NCBI GenBank assembly: GCA_964648005.1
Contig: CAZYKR010000018.1
Span: forward strand, 1 to 28,260
Direction: 5' to 3'
From: JAGQTE01 sp964648005
Lineage (GTDB): Bacteria; Actinomycetota; Acidimicrobiia; Acidimicrobiales; Acidimicrobilacustridaceae
Length of the DNA stretch: 28,260 nucleotides
Below, piece after piece: positions 15,910-23,406 of the stretch (the first letter of the stretch is position 1; every line of letters begins with the position of its first letter). The notes beneath the pieces were generated by a model. The model made no database searches. It was not told where the DNA came from and was given only the letters and a program-made list of their open reading frames with translations. Made by a program: the position numbers and the translations under genes.

Positions 15910-17574
15910 TCAGACCGGTACGGCGCCCGCTGCCGCTCGGCGGGCGTGGTAGCTCGACCGGGTCAACGGGCTCGCTTCGACGTGCGGCAGGCCGAGCTCG
16001 GCCTCGCCGATGCGCTTCAGCTCGGTCAGCTCGTCTGGCGTCCACCAGCGGGCCACCGGCAGGTGCGCCGCCGTCGGTCGCAGGTACTGCCCGACGGTGA
16101 CGATGTCGACGCCGACCGCTCGAAGGTCGGCCATGGCGCTCACCACCTCATCGAACGTCTCGCCGAGCCCGACCATCAACCCGGACTTGGTGACCAGGCC
16201 GGCGGCGCTGGCCCGGGCCAGCACGGCGAGGCTGCGGGTGTAGTCGGCGGATGGTCGAACCGCCCGCTGCAGGCGGGCCACCGTCTCGAGGTTGTGGTTC
16301 AACACGTCCGGCCGCGCCGCGAAGATGACGTCGAGGGCGTCGGCGTCGCCCTTGCAGTCCGGGATGAGCACCTCGACCCGCGTGTCGGGGCACCGACCCC
16401 GCACAGCGTCGATCGTGCGGGCAAAGGCGTCGGCGCCCCCGTCGGGCAGGTCGTCGCGCGCCACGGCGGTGATGACGGCGAACGCCAGACCCAGCTGGTC
16501 GACCGCCTCGGCGACCCTGGCCGGCTCGGTCGGGTCGAGCGGCCCCGGCTTGCGGGTGTCGACCAGGCAGAACCCACACGCCCGGGTGCAGCGCTCACCG
16601 TTGATCATGAACGTCGCCGTGCCGTCGTCCCAGCACTCCGAGATGTTCGGGCAGCCCGCCTCCTCGCACACCGTCGTGAGGCGCAGCGCCTCGACGGTGC
16701 GTCGGGTGGCGCCGAAGCCCGCCGTCGTCCGCAACGGCGCCCGCAGCCAGTCGGGCTTGCGCTCGCGGGCCCCGAGGCCGCCGTGGACGCCGGCGGCGTC
16801 GAGGCGGGCGGCGCGGCGCGGCGTCGTGTCGCCGGAACGTCGCCGGGCGTTCGTCGTGAGGTGCACCGGCGTGGCCCCGTCGAGGGAGACGCCGTCGATC
16901 ACCGCGGTGCGCTCGACGATCCGTGGCAGCGCGCCACCCGGCGGCAGGTGTGCCGCCGCGGCATCGACGACGGCGTCCACGACGTCGGCCATCGCCACGT
17001 CGAGACCCTCGGCAGCGAGGGAGGTCACCGCCTTGTCGGGGATCCCGCAGGGAACGATGTACGAGAAGTACGCCAGGTCGGGGGCGACGTTGAGGGCGAA
17101 GCCGTGCATGGACCGTCCTCGCGTCAGGCGCACGCCGATGGCGGCGATCTTGCGCGGCGCCTCGCTGTCTGGTGCCACCCACACGCCCGGGTAGTCGGCG
17201 AGGCGGCCCACGTCGGTGAGGCCGAGCGCCGCGACGGCGTCGATCACCACCTGCTCGACGGCTCGCACGTACGCCACCGTGTCGGCCATGCCCCCACCGC
17301 GCTTGCCGGGGACCTGCAGCACCGGATAGCCGACGAGCTGGCCCGGTCCGTGGTAGGTCACGTCGCCGCCGCGGTCGGTCTCGATCAGCGCAGCCCCGAC
17401 GCTGGCAGGGTCGACGAGGACGTGCTGCGGATCGGCCCGCACCCCCAAGGTGTACGTGTGGGGATGCTCGAGCAGCAGCAGGTGATCCTGCTCGCCGGCG
17501 TGCAGGCCGGTCTGGAGCGCGTGCGCGTCGGCGTAGGGCACGGTGCCCAGCCAGCGGACGCGCAGCGGGTCCAC
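15910..17574 (-). CDS. lipB-lipA: Fused octanoyltransferase-lipoyl synthase (LipB-LipA in one frame)
   Basis: One 554-codon frame carries both enzymes of de novo lipoylation. Residues 1-225 are LipB, which moves octanoyl from ACP to the target lysine: RGGDVTYHGPGQLVGYP (68-84), Lys142 in RKIAAIG and the catalytic Cys176 in YIVPCGIP. After an Arg-rich linker (about 226-262) comes LipA, the radical-SAM sulphur inserter: auxiliary-cluster Cys303, Cys308 and Cys314, the CX3CX2C motif (Cys329, Cys333, Cys336), and C-terminal LTRSSYHA. No stop codon separates them. In-frame GTG codons at 16902 and 16866 could also start a separate LipA of normal length (about 318 residues), but LipB would still read through. 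The GTG start lies 5 nt after the E2 stop. Confidence 0.92.
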   Translation of the reverse strand: MDPLRVRWLGTVPYADAHALQTGLHAGEQDHLLLLEHPHTYTLGVRADPQHVLVDPASVGAALIETDRGGDVTYHGPGQLVGYPVLQVPGKRGGGMADTVAYVRAVEQVVIDAVAALGLTDVGRLADYPGVWVAPDSEAPRKIAAIGVRLTRGRSMHGFALNVAPDLAYFSYIVPCGIPDKAVTSLAAEGLDVAMADVVDAVVDAAAAHLPPGGALPRIVERTAVIDGVSLDGATPVHLTTNARRRSGDTTPRRAARLDAAGVHGGLGARERKPDWLRAPLRTTAGFGATRRTVEALRLTTVCEEAGCPNISECWDDGTATFMINGERCTRACGFCLVDTRKPGPLDPTEPARVAEAVDQLGLAFAVITAVARDDLPDGGADAFARTIDAVRGRCPDTRVEVLIPDCKGDADALDVIFAARPDVLNHNLETVARLQRAVRPSADYTRSLAVLARASAAGLVTKSGLMVGLGETFDEVVSAMADLRAVGVDIVTVGQYLRPTAAHLPVARWWTPDELTELKRIGEAELGLPHVEASPLTRSSYHARRAAAGAVPV

Positions 17575-17579
17575 CTCGC

Positions 17580-18929
17580 TCAGAGCTCCGCCGCCCAGTC
17601 GCGCGTCTCGAGGATCTGCTTGACGTGCGACAAGAAGGCGCCGGCGTACGAGCCGTCGAAGGCCCGATGGTCCCAGGCGAGGGCCAGCATGCCCACCGAG
17701 TGGATGGCGATCGCCTCACCGCCGTCGCCGTCGATGACCACGACCGGCTTGCGGGTGATGGCGTCGGTCGAGAGGATCCCGACCTGGGGCTGGTTGATGA
17801 TCGGCAGCACGATGGCCGTGCCGAACGAGCCGTTGTTCGTGATGGTGAACGTCCCACCGGTGATCTCGTCGATCGACAGGCGCTTCGTGCGGGCCCGGCC
17901 GGAGAGGTCGACGATCTCGCGGGCGATGGCGCGCAGCCGCTTCGACTCGGCGTCGCGCACGACGGGGGCGAGCAGCCCCTCGAAGTCGAGGTCGACGGCG
18001 ATGCCGAGGTGCACAGCCGGCTCCACGACGAGCTCGTCGGCACCGACCGTGGCATTGAGGTGCGGGAACTCCTCCAGCGCGTCGATCACGGCGCGGGCGA
18101 TGAACGGCAGGTAGGTGAGCGAGAAGCCTTCCTCGGCCTTCCACGTATCGCGCACCGTGCGTCGCACGCGCTCGACGTTCTCGTAGTCGACCTCGATCAC
18201 CGAGTAGGCGTGCGGCGACGTCTGCTTGGATTGCGCCATGTGTTCGGCCGTGCGCCGCCGGATGTTGGTGAACGGCACGACCGTCGGCGGGCGGACCGGT
18301 GCGCCACCGTCGGCCGGCGCCGCGGCCGGGGCAGGTGCCGGTGGTGATCCGGCCGCCGGGGCGGCGACCGCCCTGGCACCGGTGGCGCGGATGTGCCGCT
18401 CGACGTCGGCACGGGTGATGCGCCCACCCGGTCCCGTCGCCTCGACGGCGGCCGGGTCCACGGCGTGCTCCCGCAGCAGCTGACGCACGACCGGCGACAC
18501 GAGGCGACCCGCCGGCGGCGCCGACGGCGGCGGGCCGGTCTCGGCGGCGGCAGCAGGTGCCGGAGCCGGCGGCGCGGTCGGGGGTGCCGGGGTCGCCGCA
18601 GCGGGCTCGGGCGTGGGGGCCGGTGCGGGCACAGGCGCAGCAGGTGAGGGTGCAGGCTCGGCCGGTGCGGCCGGGGCGTCGACCGGTGCGGCACCGTCGG
18701 CGGACACGACGGCGATCACCGTTCCGACGGGGACCGTGTCGCCTTCGGCCACGCGGATCTCGGTCAGGACGCCAGCGACGGGCGAGGGCACCTCGGAGTC
18801 GACCTTGTCGGTCGACACCTCGAACAGCACCTCGTCGAGGGCGACGGCCTCCCCGATCTGCTTGAACCAGCGGGTGATCGTGCCTTCGGTGACCGTCTCA
18901 CCGAGCTGCGGCAGTGTGACCTCGGCCAT
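17580..18929 (-). CDS. sucB: Dihydrolipoamide acyltransferase, E2 of a 2-oxoacid dehydrogenase
   Basis: The 449-residue E2 core carries acyl groups on a lipoyl-lysine. Domains in order: one lipoyl domain (1-77) with Lys42 in STDKVDSEV; a long Ala/Pro linker (about 78-140); a peripheral subunit-binding domain (about 142-182, LVSPVVRQLLREHAVD...GRITRADVERHI); a second linker; and the catalytic domain with His421 and Asp425 in DHRAFDG. It could serve 2-oxoglutarate, pyruvate or branched-chain complexes; in mycobacteria one E2 next to lipB-lipA serves more than one. GGAG placed 5 nt before the ATG is the ribosome-binding site. It lies between lpd and the LipB-LipA fusion, so the lipoyl carrier and its modifying enzymes are co-transcribed. 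Confidence 0.93.
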   Translation of the reverse strand: MAEVTLPQLGETVTEGTITRWFKQIGEAVALDEVLFEVSTDKVDSEVPSPVAGVLTEIRVAEGDTVPVGTVIAVVSADGAAPVDAPAAPAEPAPSPAAPVPAPAPTPEPAAATPAPPTAPPAPAPAAAAETGPPPSAPPAGRLVSPVVRQLLREHAVDPAAVEATGPGGRITRADVERHIRATGARAVAAPAAGSPPAPAPAAAPADGGAPVRPPTVVPFTNIRRRTAEHMAQSKQTSPHAYSVIEVDYENVERVRRTVRDTWKAEEGFSLTYLPFIARAVIDALEEFPHLNATVGADELVVEPAVHLGIAVDLDFEGLLAPVVRDAESKRLRAIAREIVDLSGRARTKRLSIDEITGGTFTITNNGSFGTAIVLPIINQPQVGILSTDAITRKPVVVIDGDGGEAIAIHSVGMLALAWDHRAFDGSYAGAFLSHVKQILETRDWAAEL

Positions 18930-18966
18930 CAGCGCTCCATGTGTCGTGGGGGGACTCGGCCGCCGT

Positions 18967-20406
18967 TCATCCGTGCAGGCCGCGTCCCGTGAGGGCCATG
19001 ACCGTCTCGCCGAACAGCTCGCTCAGCGTCGGGTGGGGCTGCACGAAGGGGGCGATGTCGTCGACGGTCGCCTCCCAGTTGACCGCCAGGTACGCCTGGC
19101 CGAGCTGTTCGGTCACCCAGGGCCCGACCATGTGCACGCCGAGCACCTGGCCGGCGGTGCCGTCGGGACGCTTGGCAGCGATGACCTTGACCATGCCATC
19201 GGGCTCGCCGAGGATCAGCGCCCGCCCGTTGCCGATGTAGCGATGCTTGGAGACGACGACCTCGTGGCCCGCCTCGACCGCCGCCTGCTCGGACAGCCCG
19301 GTGAACGCCACCTCGGGATGGCAGTAGATGCACCACGGCACGCGTCCGTAGTCGACCGGTGCCGGGTCCTCGCCCAGGAGGTCCTGCACCACGAGGATCC
19401 CTTCGGCGAATCCGACGTGGGCCAACGCCGGCGTGGCGATGACGTCACCGATGGCGTACACACCGGCGACCCCGGTACGGCACCGGTCGTCGACGGCGAT
19501 GTGGCCACGCTCGGTGACGGTGACGCCGGTGCCCGCATCCAGCAGGCCGTCGGTGTACGGCGCCCGGCCGACCGCGACGACGACGAGCTCCACCTCGAGG
19601 GTCGACCCGTCGGCCAACGCCACTGTGGTCGTCGACGCTCCGGGCGTATGGCCGGTCACGCCCACGCCGGTCTTCACCGTGATCTTGCGCTTCTTGAAGG
19701 CACGCACGACGGTGGACGTGATGTCGTCGTCGCAGCCCGGCAGGATCTTGGGCAGCGCCTCGAGCACCGTCACCTCGACGCCGAGGTCGGCCATCATCGA
19801 GGCGAACTCGCAACCGATGGCACCGCCGCCGATGACCGCGGCCGACGCCGGCAGCTCGGGCAGCGAGAGCAGCTCGTCGGAGGTGACGACGAAGCGTCCG
19901 TCCACCTCGAAGCCCGGAATGGTGCGCGGCACCGATCCGGATGCCAGGGCCACGGCGTCACCGGTGACGGTCACGTCGCCGGACGCTCCGCCCGACACCC
20001 GCACGCTGCGATCGGCCGCCATCGTCCCGTGCCCGTCGAGCACCGTGACCTTGCGCCCCTTGAGCAGGCCGCTCAGCCCCTTGTAGAGCTGGTCGATCAC
20101 GGTCTGCTTGCGATCGAGCGTCGTCGACCAGGACACGCCGTTGATCGTGGCGTCGATGCCGAACGTGGCGGCCGCCGCCACATGGCGGCGCATAGCCGCC
20201 GTCTCGAGCAGCTCCTTGGCCGGGATGCATCCGACGTGCAGGCAGGTCCCCCCGACCTTGGCCTTCTCGATGAGCGCCACGTGCAGCCCGGCAGCGGCGC
20301 CGTAGAGCGCAGCCCCGTAACCGGCCGGCCCCCCGCCGATGATGACCAGGTCGTAATGGTCGTCGCCACCGGTCGCAGCAGCAGGGTTGGCAGACGTGGG
20401 GACCAC
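18967..20406 (-). CDS. lpdA: Dihydrolipoyl dehydrogenase (E3)
   Basis: A flavoprotein that reoxidises dihydrolipoamide with NAD. In 479 residues it shows FAD-binding IIGGGPAGYGAA (22-33), the redox disulphide GGTCLHVGC with Cys55 and Cys60, NAD-binding VIGGGAIGCEFA, the second FAD motif VYAIGDV, and the C-terminal His458/Glu463 dyad in HPTLSE. The start is uncertain. The only canonical in-frame candidate near the N-terminus is GTG 20406-20404, but the strong GAGGAGG (20412-20406) touches it, leaving no spacer. A non-canonical ACG at 20397-20395 would have proper spacing. It heads the lpd-sucB-lipBA operon. Confidence 0.94.
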   Translation of the reverse strand: MVPTSANPAAATGGDDHYDLVIIGGGPAGYGAALYGAAAGLHVALIEKAKVGGTCLHVGCIPAKELLETAAMRRHVAAAATFGIDATINGVSWSTTLDRKQTVIDQLYKGLSGLLKGRKVTVLDGHGTMAADRSVRVSGGASGDVTVTGDAVALASGSVPRTIPGFEVDGRFVVTSDELLSLPELPASAAVIGGGAIGCEFASMMADLGVEVTVLEALPKILPGCDDDITSTVVRAFKKRKITVKTGVGVTGHTPGASTTTVALADGSTLEVELVVVAVGRAPYTDGLLDAGTGVTVTERGHIAVDDRCRTGVAGVYAIGDVIATPALAHVGFAEGILVVQDLLGEDPAPVDYGRVPWCIYCHPEVAFTGLSEQAAVEAGHEVVVSKHRYIGNGRALILGEPDGMVKVIAAKRPDGTAGQVLGVHMVGPWVTEQLGQAYLAVNWEATVDDIAPFVQPHPTLSELFGETVMALTGRGLHG

Positions 20407-20432
20407 CTCCTCGGAACAGACGTCGAACGCCG

Positions 20433-20438
20433 ATCCTA
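20433..20438 (-). promoter_or_regulatory. -10 element of the lpd operon
   Basis: TAGGAT on the minus strand would start transcription near 20426 and give a leader of about 20 nt containing GAGGAGG. Confidence 0.4.
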
Positions 20439-20457
20439 CCGTCGGCCGGGCGAGCCC

Positions 20458-20492
20458 CGTGCCGGTGACCGAAGCGTCCGGTCACCGGCACG
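20458..20492 (-). terminator. Strong hairpin downstream of the M23 peptidase gene
   Basis: CGTGCCGGTGACCG (20458-20471) pairs without mismatch to its complement at 20479-20492, a 14-bp stem with a 7-nt loop. It lies 87 nt past the peptidase stop and about 20 bp before the lpd -10, so it would insulate the lpd operon from upstream read-through. No U-tract follows. Confidence 0.65.
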
Positions 20493-20552
20493 CGCCCGCT
20501 CCCCCGCGACCTCGGTGGAACCACCTTGGCGCGTCGGTCGTCGCAGCTGGCA

Positions 20553-20570
20553 CCCACCTCCGCCGGTGGG
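20553..20570 (-). terminator. Second hairpin right after the M23 peptidase stop
   Basis: CCCACC and GGTGGG pair around a 6-nt loop, 8 nt beyond the peptidase stop codon. With the 14-bp hairpin further on it may act as a tandem terminator. Confidence 0.35.
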
Positions 20571-20578
20571 CGGCGCCG

Positions 20579-21802
20579 TCACAGATATGCCATGGGGTCG
20601 AGCGCGACCCCGTTCACCCTCGTCTCGAAGTGCAGGTGCGGCCCGGTGGAGTTGCCGGTCGAGCCGACTGCGCCGATCACCTGCCCCTTGGACACGCGTG
20701 CACCGTTGCCCACGCCGATGGCGCTCTGATGGGCGTACACCGTGACCATGCCGTTGCCGTGGTCGACGAGCACGACGTTGCCGTAGCCGTCCATCCAACC
20801 GGCGTAGATCACCGTGCCGGTCCCCGCCGCCAAGATGGGCGCACCCATCCCGGCACCGATGTCGATCCCCTGGTGCATCCGCCCCCACCGCATGCCGTAG
20901 GGCGACGTGACCGGCCCGGCCGCCGGCCAGGTGAGGCCGTAGCTCCCACCGACCGTGGTGGTCGTGCGCGGCGGTTGCGTCGTCGTGGGCGCCGCGGTCG
21001 TCGCCGGCTGTCCGGGCCCGGGGCTCACGACGGCCGTGGTCGAGGTGGACGGCGCCGCCTCCGTCGTCGAGGGCGCCACCTCCGCCGTCGTGGACGGGGT
21101 GGCCTTGGCCATGATCAGGGACACGAGCTGGCCCTCGTGGGCGCTGAGCAGGTCCGCCTCGCGCTGGAACTCGCCGATGCGGGTCTCGAGCGCCCGCTGC
21201 ACCTCGGCGTGTCGGTCGCGCGCTGCCGTTGCCGATGCCAGCTCGGTCTCGGCCTCGGCACGCAGACGGGCGGCCTCGTCGACGGCGGTCTTGAACCGGG
21301 TCTTGGCGTCGAGGAGCATCGCCTCGGCGTCCTGCTTGGCGCGCAGGACGTCGGCGTCGTGCTCCGCGACCTCGGCGAGCAGGGTGGTCTTGCGGTGCGC
21401 CTCGTCGTAGTCCTCGGCGGTCAGCACCGACGAGAAGCTCTCGGTGCTCGGACGCACGTAGGCGGCGACGGCCCGCTCCCGCAGCAGGGCCTTGCGGCGC
21501 TCGGTGAGTCGCTGCGCCTCACGCACGTCGGCTTCGAGTGACCCGAGTGAGGCTTCGACCTCAGCCAGGTTGGCCTGTGCCGTCGCCGCCGCCTCCTCGT
21601 GTTGCCGGACCACGCCCTCGAGACGTTCGGACTCGCGCTGCAGGTCGACGTCGGATGCCCGCAGCACGTCCAGCTCGGCGTTGAGCTCCTCGCGCCGCTG
21701 GCGCGTCTGGTCGATCTCGGCCTGCGGATCGGCCTCCTGCGCGGCAGCGCCCACGGGCACCAGCAACAGCGCAGCGATGACGGGAAGGAACTTGCGGAAC
21801 AA
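20579..21802 (-). CDS. Secreted M23 peptidase with N-terminal coiled coil (EnvC/NlpD-like)
   Basis: A 407-residue exported protein. A signal peptide (FRKFLPVIAALLLVPVGAAA, cleaved before QEADPQ) is followed by a long coiled coil (about 25-225) rich in Glu/Arg/Leu heptads, a Thr/Ser/Pro linker (about 235-285) and a C-terminal M23 domain. Zinc ligands His310 and Asp314 (HQGID) and His391 (HLHFE) are present, with His358 and His389 as the other active-site histidines. The active site looks complete, so it may be an endopeptidase, unlike degenerate EnvC activators. The TTG start at 21802-21800 is chosen over TTG 21832 because GAGGTGG lies 6 nt upstream and the product then begins at a normal signal peptide. 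A role in cell-wall cleavage at division is inferred. Confidence 0.87.
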   Translation of the reverse strand: MFRKFLPVIAALLLVPVGAAAQEADPQAEIDQTRQRREELNAELDVLRASDVDLQRESERLEGVVRQHEEAAATAQANLAEVEASLGSLEADVREAQRLTERRKALLRERAVAAYVRPSTESFSSVLTAEDYDEAHRKTTLLAEVAEHDADVLRAKQDAEAMLLDAKTRFKTAVDEAARLRAEAETELASATAARDRHAEVQRALETRIGEFQREADLLSAHEGQLVSLIMAKATPSTTAEVAPSTTEAAPSTSTTAVVSPGPGQPATTAAPTTTQPPRTTTTVGGSYGLTWPAAGPVTSPYGMRWGRMHQGIDIGAGMGAPILAAGTGTVIYAGWMDGYGNVVLVDHGNGMVTVYAHQSAIGVGNGARVSKGQVIGAVGSTGNSTGPHLHFETRVNGVALDPMAYL

Positions 21803-21910
21803 GGGGTGCCACCTCGAAAAGGGCAACGACAACTCACGGCTTGCTCCGCCCGCCGTCGGGTCAAGGTAGCAGGGATGGCCGAGGATGAAAAGGCCTGAGA
21901 TTGCCCGAGG

Positions 21911-21922
21911 GAACGCGTGTTC
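21911..21922. promoter_or_regulatory. LexA-like (SOS) box
   Basis: GAAC, GCGT, GTTC: with flanks it matches 13 of 14 positions of the actinobacterial SOS consensus CGAACRNNYGTTCG. An overlapping GTTC-GT-GAAC follows (21919-21928). It lies about 110 bp upstream of the M23 peptidase start and just past the stop of the small membrane protein. On RNA the same bases sit inside a CCGAG/CTCGG hairpin, so it may instead be a terminator. Confidence 0.3.
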
Positions 21923-21943
21923 GTGAACATGCTCGGTGGCGGG

Positions 21944-22042
21944 CTAGCCGCGTGCCATGAGCAACTGGGCCGTGAAGGCGCCGATGATGGCGATGCCGCA
22001 CAGCAGCGACAAGAAGATCAGCTTTCGCGTGCTCACCGGCAT
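21944..22042 (-). CDS. Small single-pass membrane peptide (30-32 residues)
   Basis: A tiny frame encoding STRKLIFLSLLCGIAIIGAF then TAQLLMARG: a short basic N-terminus, one transmembrane helix (about 20 residues, with a Cys) and a basic end. Codon use is normal for the genome. ATG 22042-22040 gives 32 residues. GTG 22036-22034 gives 30 residues and is better supported, because it lies exactly as far (7 nt) from the edge of the 30-bp palindrome as the divergent ATG 22081, and 9 nt after a TACGCT hexamer. I know no named family. It might assist an envelope enzyme, given the divergent nucleotide-sugar dehydrogenase, but that is inference. Confidence 0.6.
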   Translation of the reverse strand: MPVSTRKLIFLSLLCGIAIIGAFTAQLLMARG

Positions 22043-22043
22043 C

Positions 22044-22073
22044 GGAGCGTAGTACCCGCGGGTACTACGCTCC
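22044..22073. promoter_or_regulatory. Perfect 30-bp palindrome, bidirectional promoter/operator
   Basis: The half-site GGAGCGTAGTACCCG is followed directly by its exact reverse complement, with no spacer and no mismatch. TACGCT occurs once per strand at the outer ends (plus 22066-22071, minus 22051-22046), each ending 9 nt before a start codon (ATG 22081 plus, GTG 22036 minus). Exactly 7 nt separate each palindrome edge from its start codon. It therefore looks like a symmetric divergent promoter, an operator for a dimeric regulator, or both. Confidence 0.7.
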
Positions 22074-22080
22074 CACCCCC

Positions 22081-23349
22081 ATGACCGGACCCGAGCACCT
22101 CGTCGTCGTCGGACAGGGCTATGTCGGCCTCCCCTTGGCCATGCGTGCCGTCGCCGTCGGTATGCGGGTGACCGGCATCGACCTCGACGCCCAACGCATC
22201 GCCGGGCTCGCAGCAGGCTCCTCCCACGTGGAGGACATCGCCGACGCCGAGCTCGCCGCGGCGCTGGCGACCGGGCGCTACCTGCCGACGACGGACCCGG
22301 CCGACGTCGCCGGCTTCGACGTCGCCGTGATCTCGGTGCCGACACCGCTCGCCGACGGCGTGCCCGACCTGGGCGCCGTCGAGGCCGCCTCGGCCATGCT
22401 GGCGAGCCACATGCGGCCGGGGGTCTGCGTGGTGTTGGAGTCCACGACCTATCCCGGCACCACGACGGAGTTGGTGGCGCCGATCCTCGAGGAGGCGAGC
22501 GGCCTCGTCGCCGGCGTCGACTTCGACCTGGGCTACAGCCCCGAGCGCATCGACCCCGGCAACCCGACGCACGGGCTCGTCGAGACGCCCAAGGTCGTGT
22601 CCGGCGTGTCGCCGGCCTCGCTCGCCCGGGTGCAAGGCTTCTACGACCGCATCGTCGACGAGACGGTCCCCGTCGCCGACACCGGCACGGCCGAGCTGAC
22701 CAAGCTGCTCGAGAACACGTTCCGCCACGTGAACATCGCACTCGTCAACGAGCTGGCCGTGTTCGCCAACGAGCTCGGCATCGACGTGTGGGCCGCGGTC
22801 GACGCCGCCGCCACCAAGCCCTTCGGGTTCATGCCGTTCCGCCCGGGCCCGGGCGTCGGCGGCCACTGCCTGCCCATCGACCCGTCGTACCTGTCGTGGA
22901 AGGTCAAACGCTCGACCGGGCGCGACTTCCGCTTCGTCGAGTTGGCGAACGAGGTCAACGAGCAGATGCCCCGCTACGTCGTCGACCGGGCGCTCGCCCG
23001 GCTCGAACGTGAGGGCGTCCCGGCGGCGGGAGCCACCGTTGCCCTGCTGGGCATGAGCTACAAGCGCAACACCGGCGACGCCCGCGAGACGCCGTCGATC
23101 CCCATCGCCGAGGGCCTCGCTGCGGCCGGCGTGCGTGTGCTGGCCTGCGACCCGCACGTCGACCCCGCATCGCTGCCGGCGATCGTCGAGCCGGCCCCGT
23201 GCACGCCCGAGATCCTGGCGGAGGCCGACCTCGTGGTCTTGCTGGTCGACCACGACGCCTTCGACGCCGCCGAGATCGTGCGCCACGCGCGGGCGGTCCT
23301 CGACACCCGCCGGTGGCTACCCGAGGCGCCTGGCGTCGAAGCGCTCTGA
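22081..23349 (+). CDS. Nucleotide-sugar dehydrogenase, UDP-GlcNAc 6-dehydrogenase type (WbpA-like)
   Basis: Oxidises C6 of a UDP-sugar to the uronic acid with two NAD. Seen in 422 residues: Rossmann VVVGQGYVGLPLA (8-20), ISVPTPL, LESTTYPGTT, GYSPERIDPGN, KLLENTFRHVNIALVNELA, TKPFGFMPFRPGPGVGGHC with catalytic Cys263, and MSYKRNTGDARETP near the C-terminal domain. The ESTTYPGTT, SPERIDPGN and TKPFGF segments resemble WbpA/WecC-type enzymes acting on UDP-GlcNAc or UDP-ManNAc rather than UDP-glucose. The product would feed surface polysaccharide synthesis. No glycosyltransferases are adjacent. It starts 9 nt after TACGCT in the 30-bp palindrome. Confidence 0.9.
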   Translation: MTGPEHLVVVGQGYVGLPLAMRAVAVGMRVTGIDLDAQRIAGLAAGSSHVEDIADAELAAALATGRYLPTTDPADVAGFDVAVISVPTPLADGVPDLGAVEAASAMLASHMRPGVCVVLESTTYPGTTTELVAPILEEASGLVAGVDFDLGYSPERIDPGNPTHGLVETPKVVSGVSPASLARVQGFYDRIVDETVPVADTGTAELTKLLENTFRHVNIALVNELAVFANELGIDVWAAVDAAATKPFGFMPFRPGPGVGGHCLPIDPSYLSWKVKRSTGRDFRFVELANEVNEQMPRYVVDRALARLEREGVPAAGATVALLGMSYKRNTGDARETPSIPIAEGLAAAGVRVLACDPHVDPASLPAIVEPAPCTPEILAEADLVVLLVDHDAFDAAEIVRHARAVLDTRRWLPEAPGVEAL

Positions 23350-23406
23350 CCTCGGGCGCGGAATGCGCGGCGCGCGCCGCCGGTTGCAGGTCGCTGGAGG
23401 TGTGCC

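Noticed and set aside
21931..22084. Plus-strand frame from ATG 21929-21931 to a TGA overlapping the dehydrogenase ATG
   Set aside because: It is antisense to the small membrane peptide and runs through the 30-bp palindrome; the translation is low-complexity and the palindrome is better explained as a promoter.
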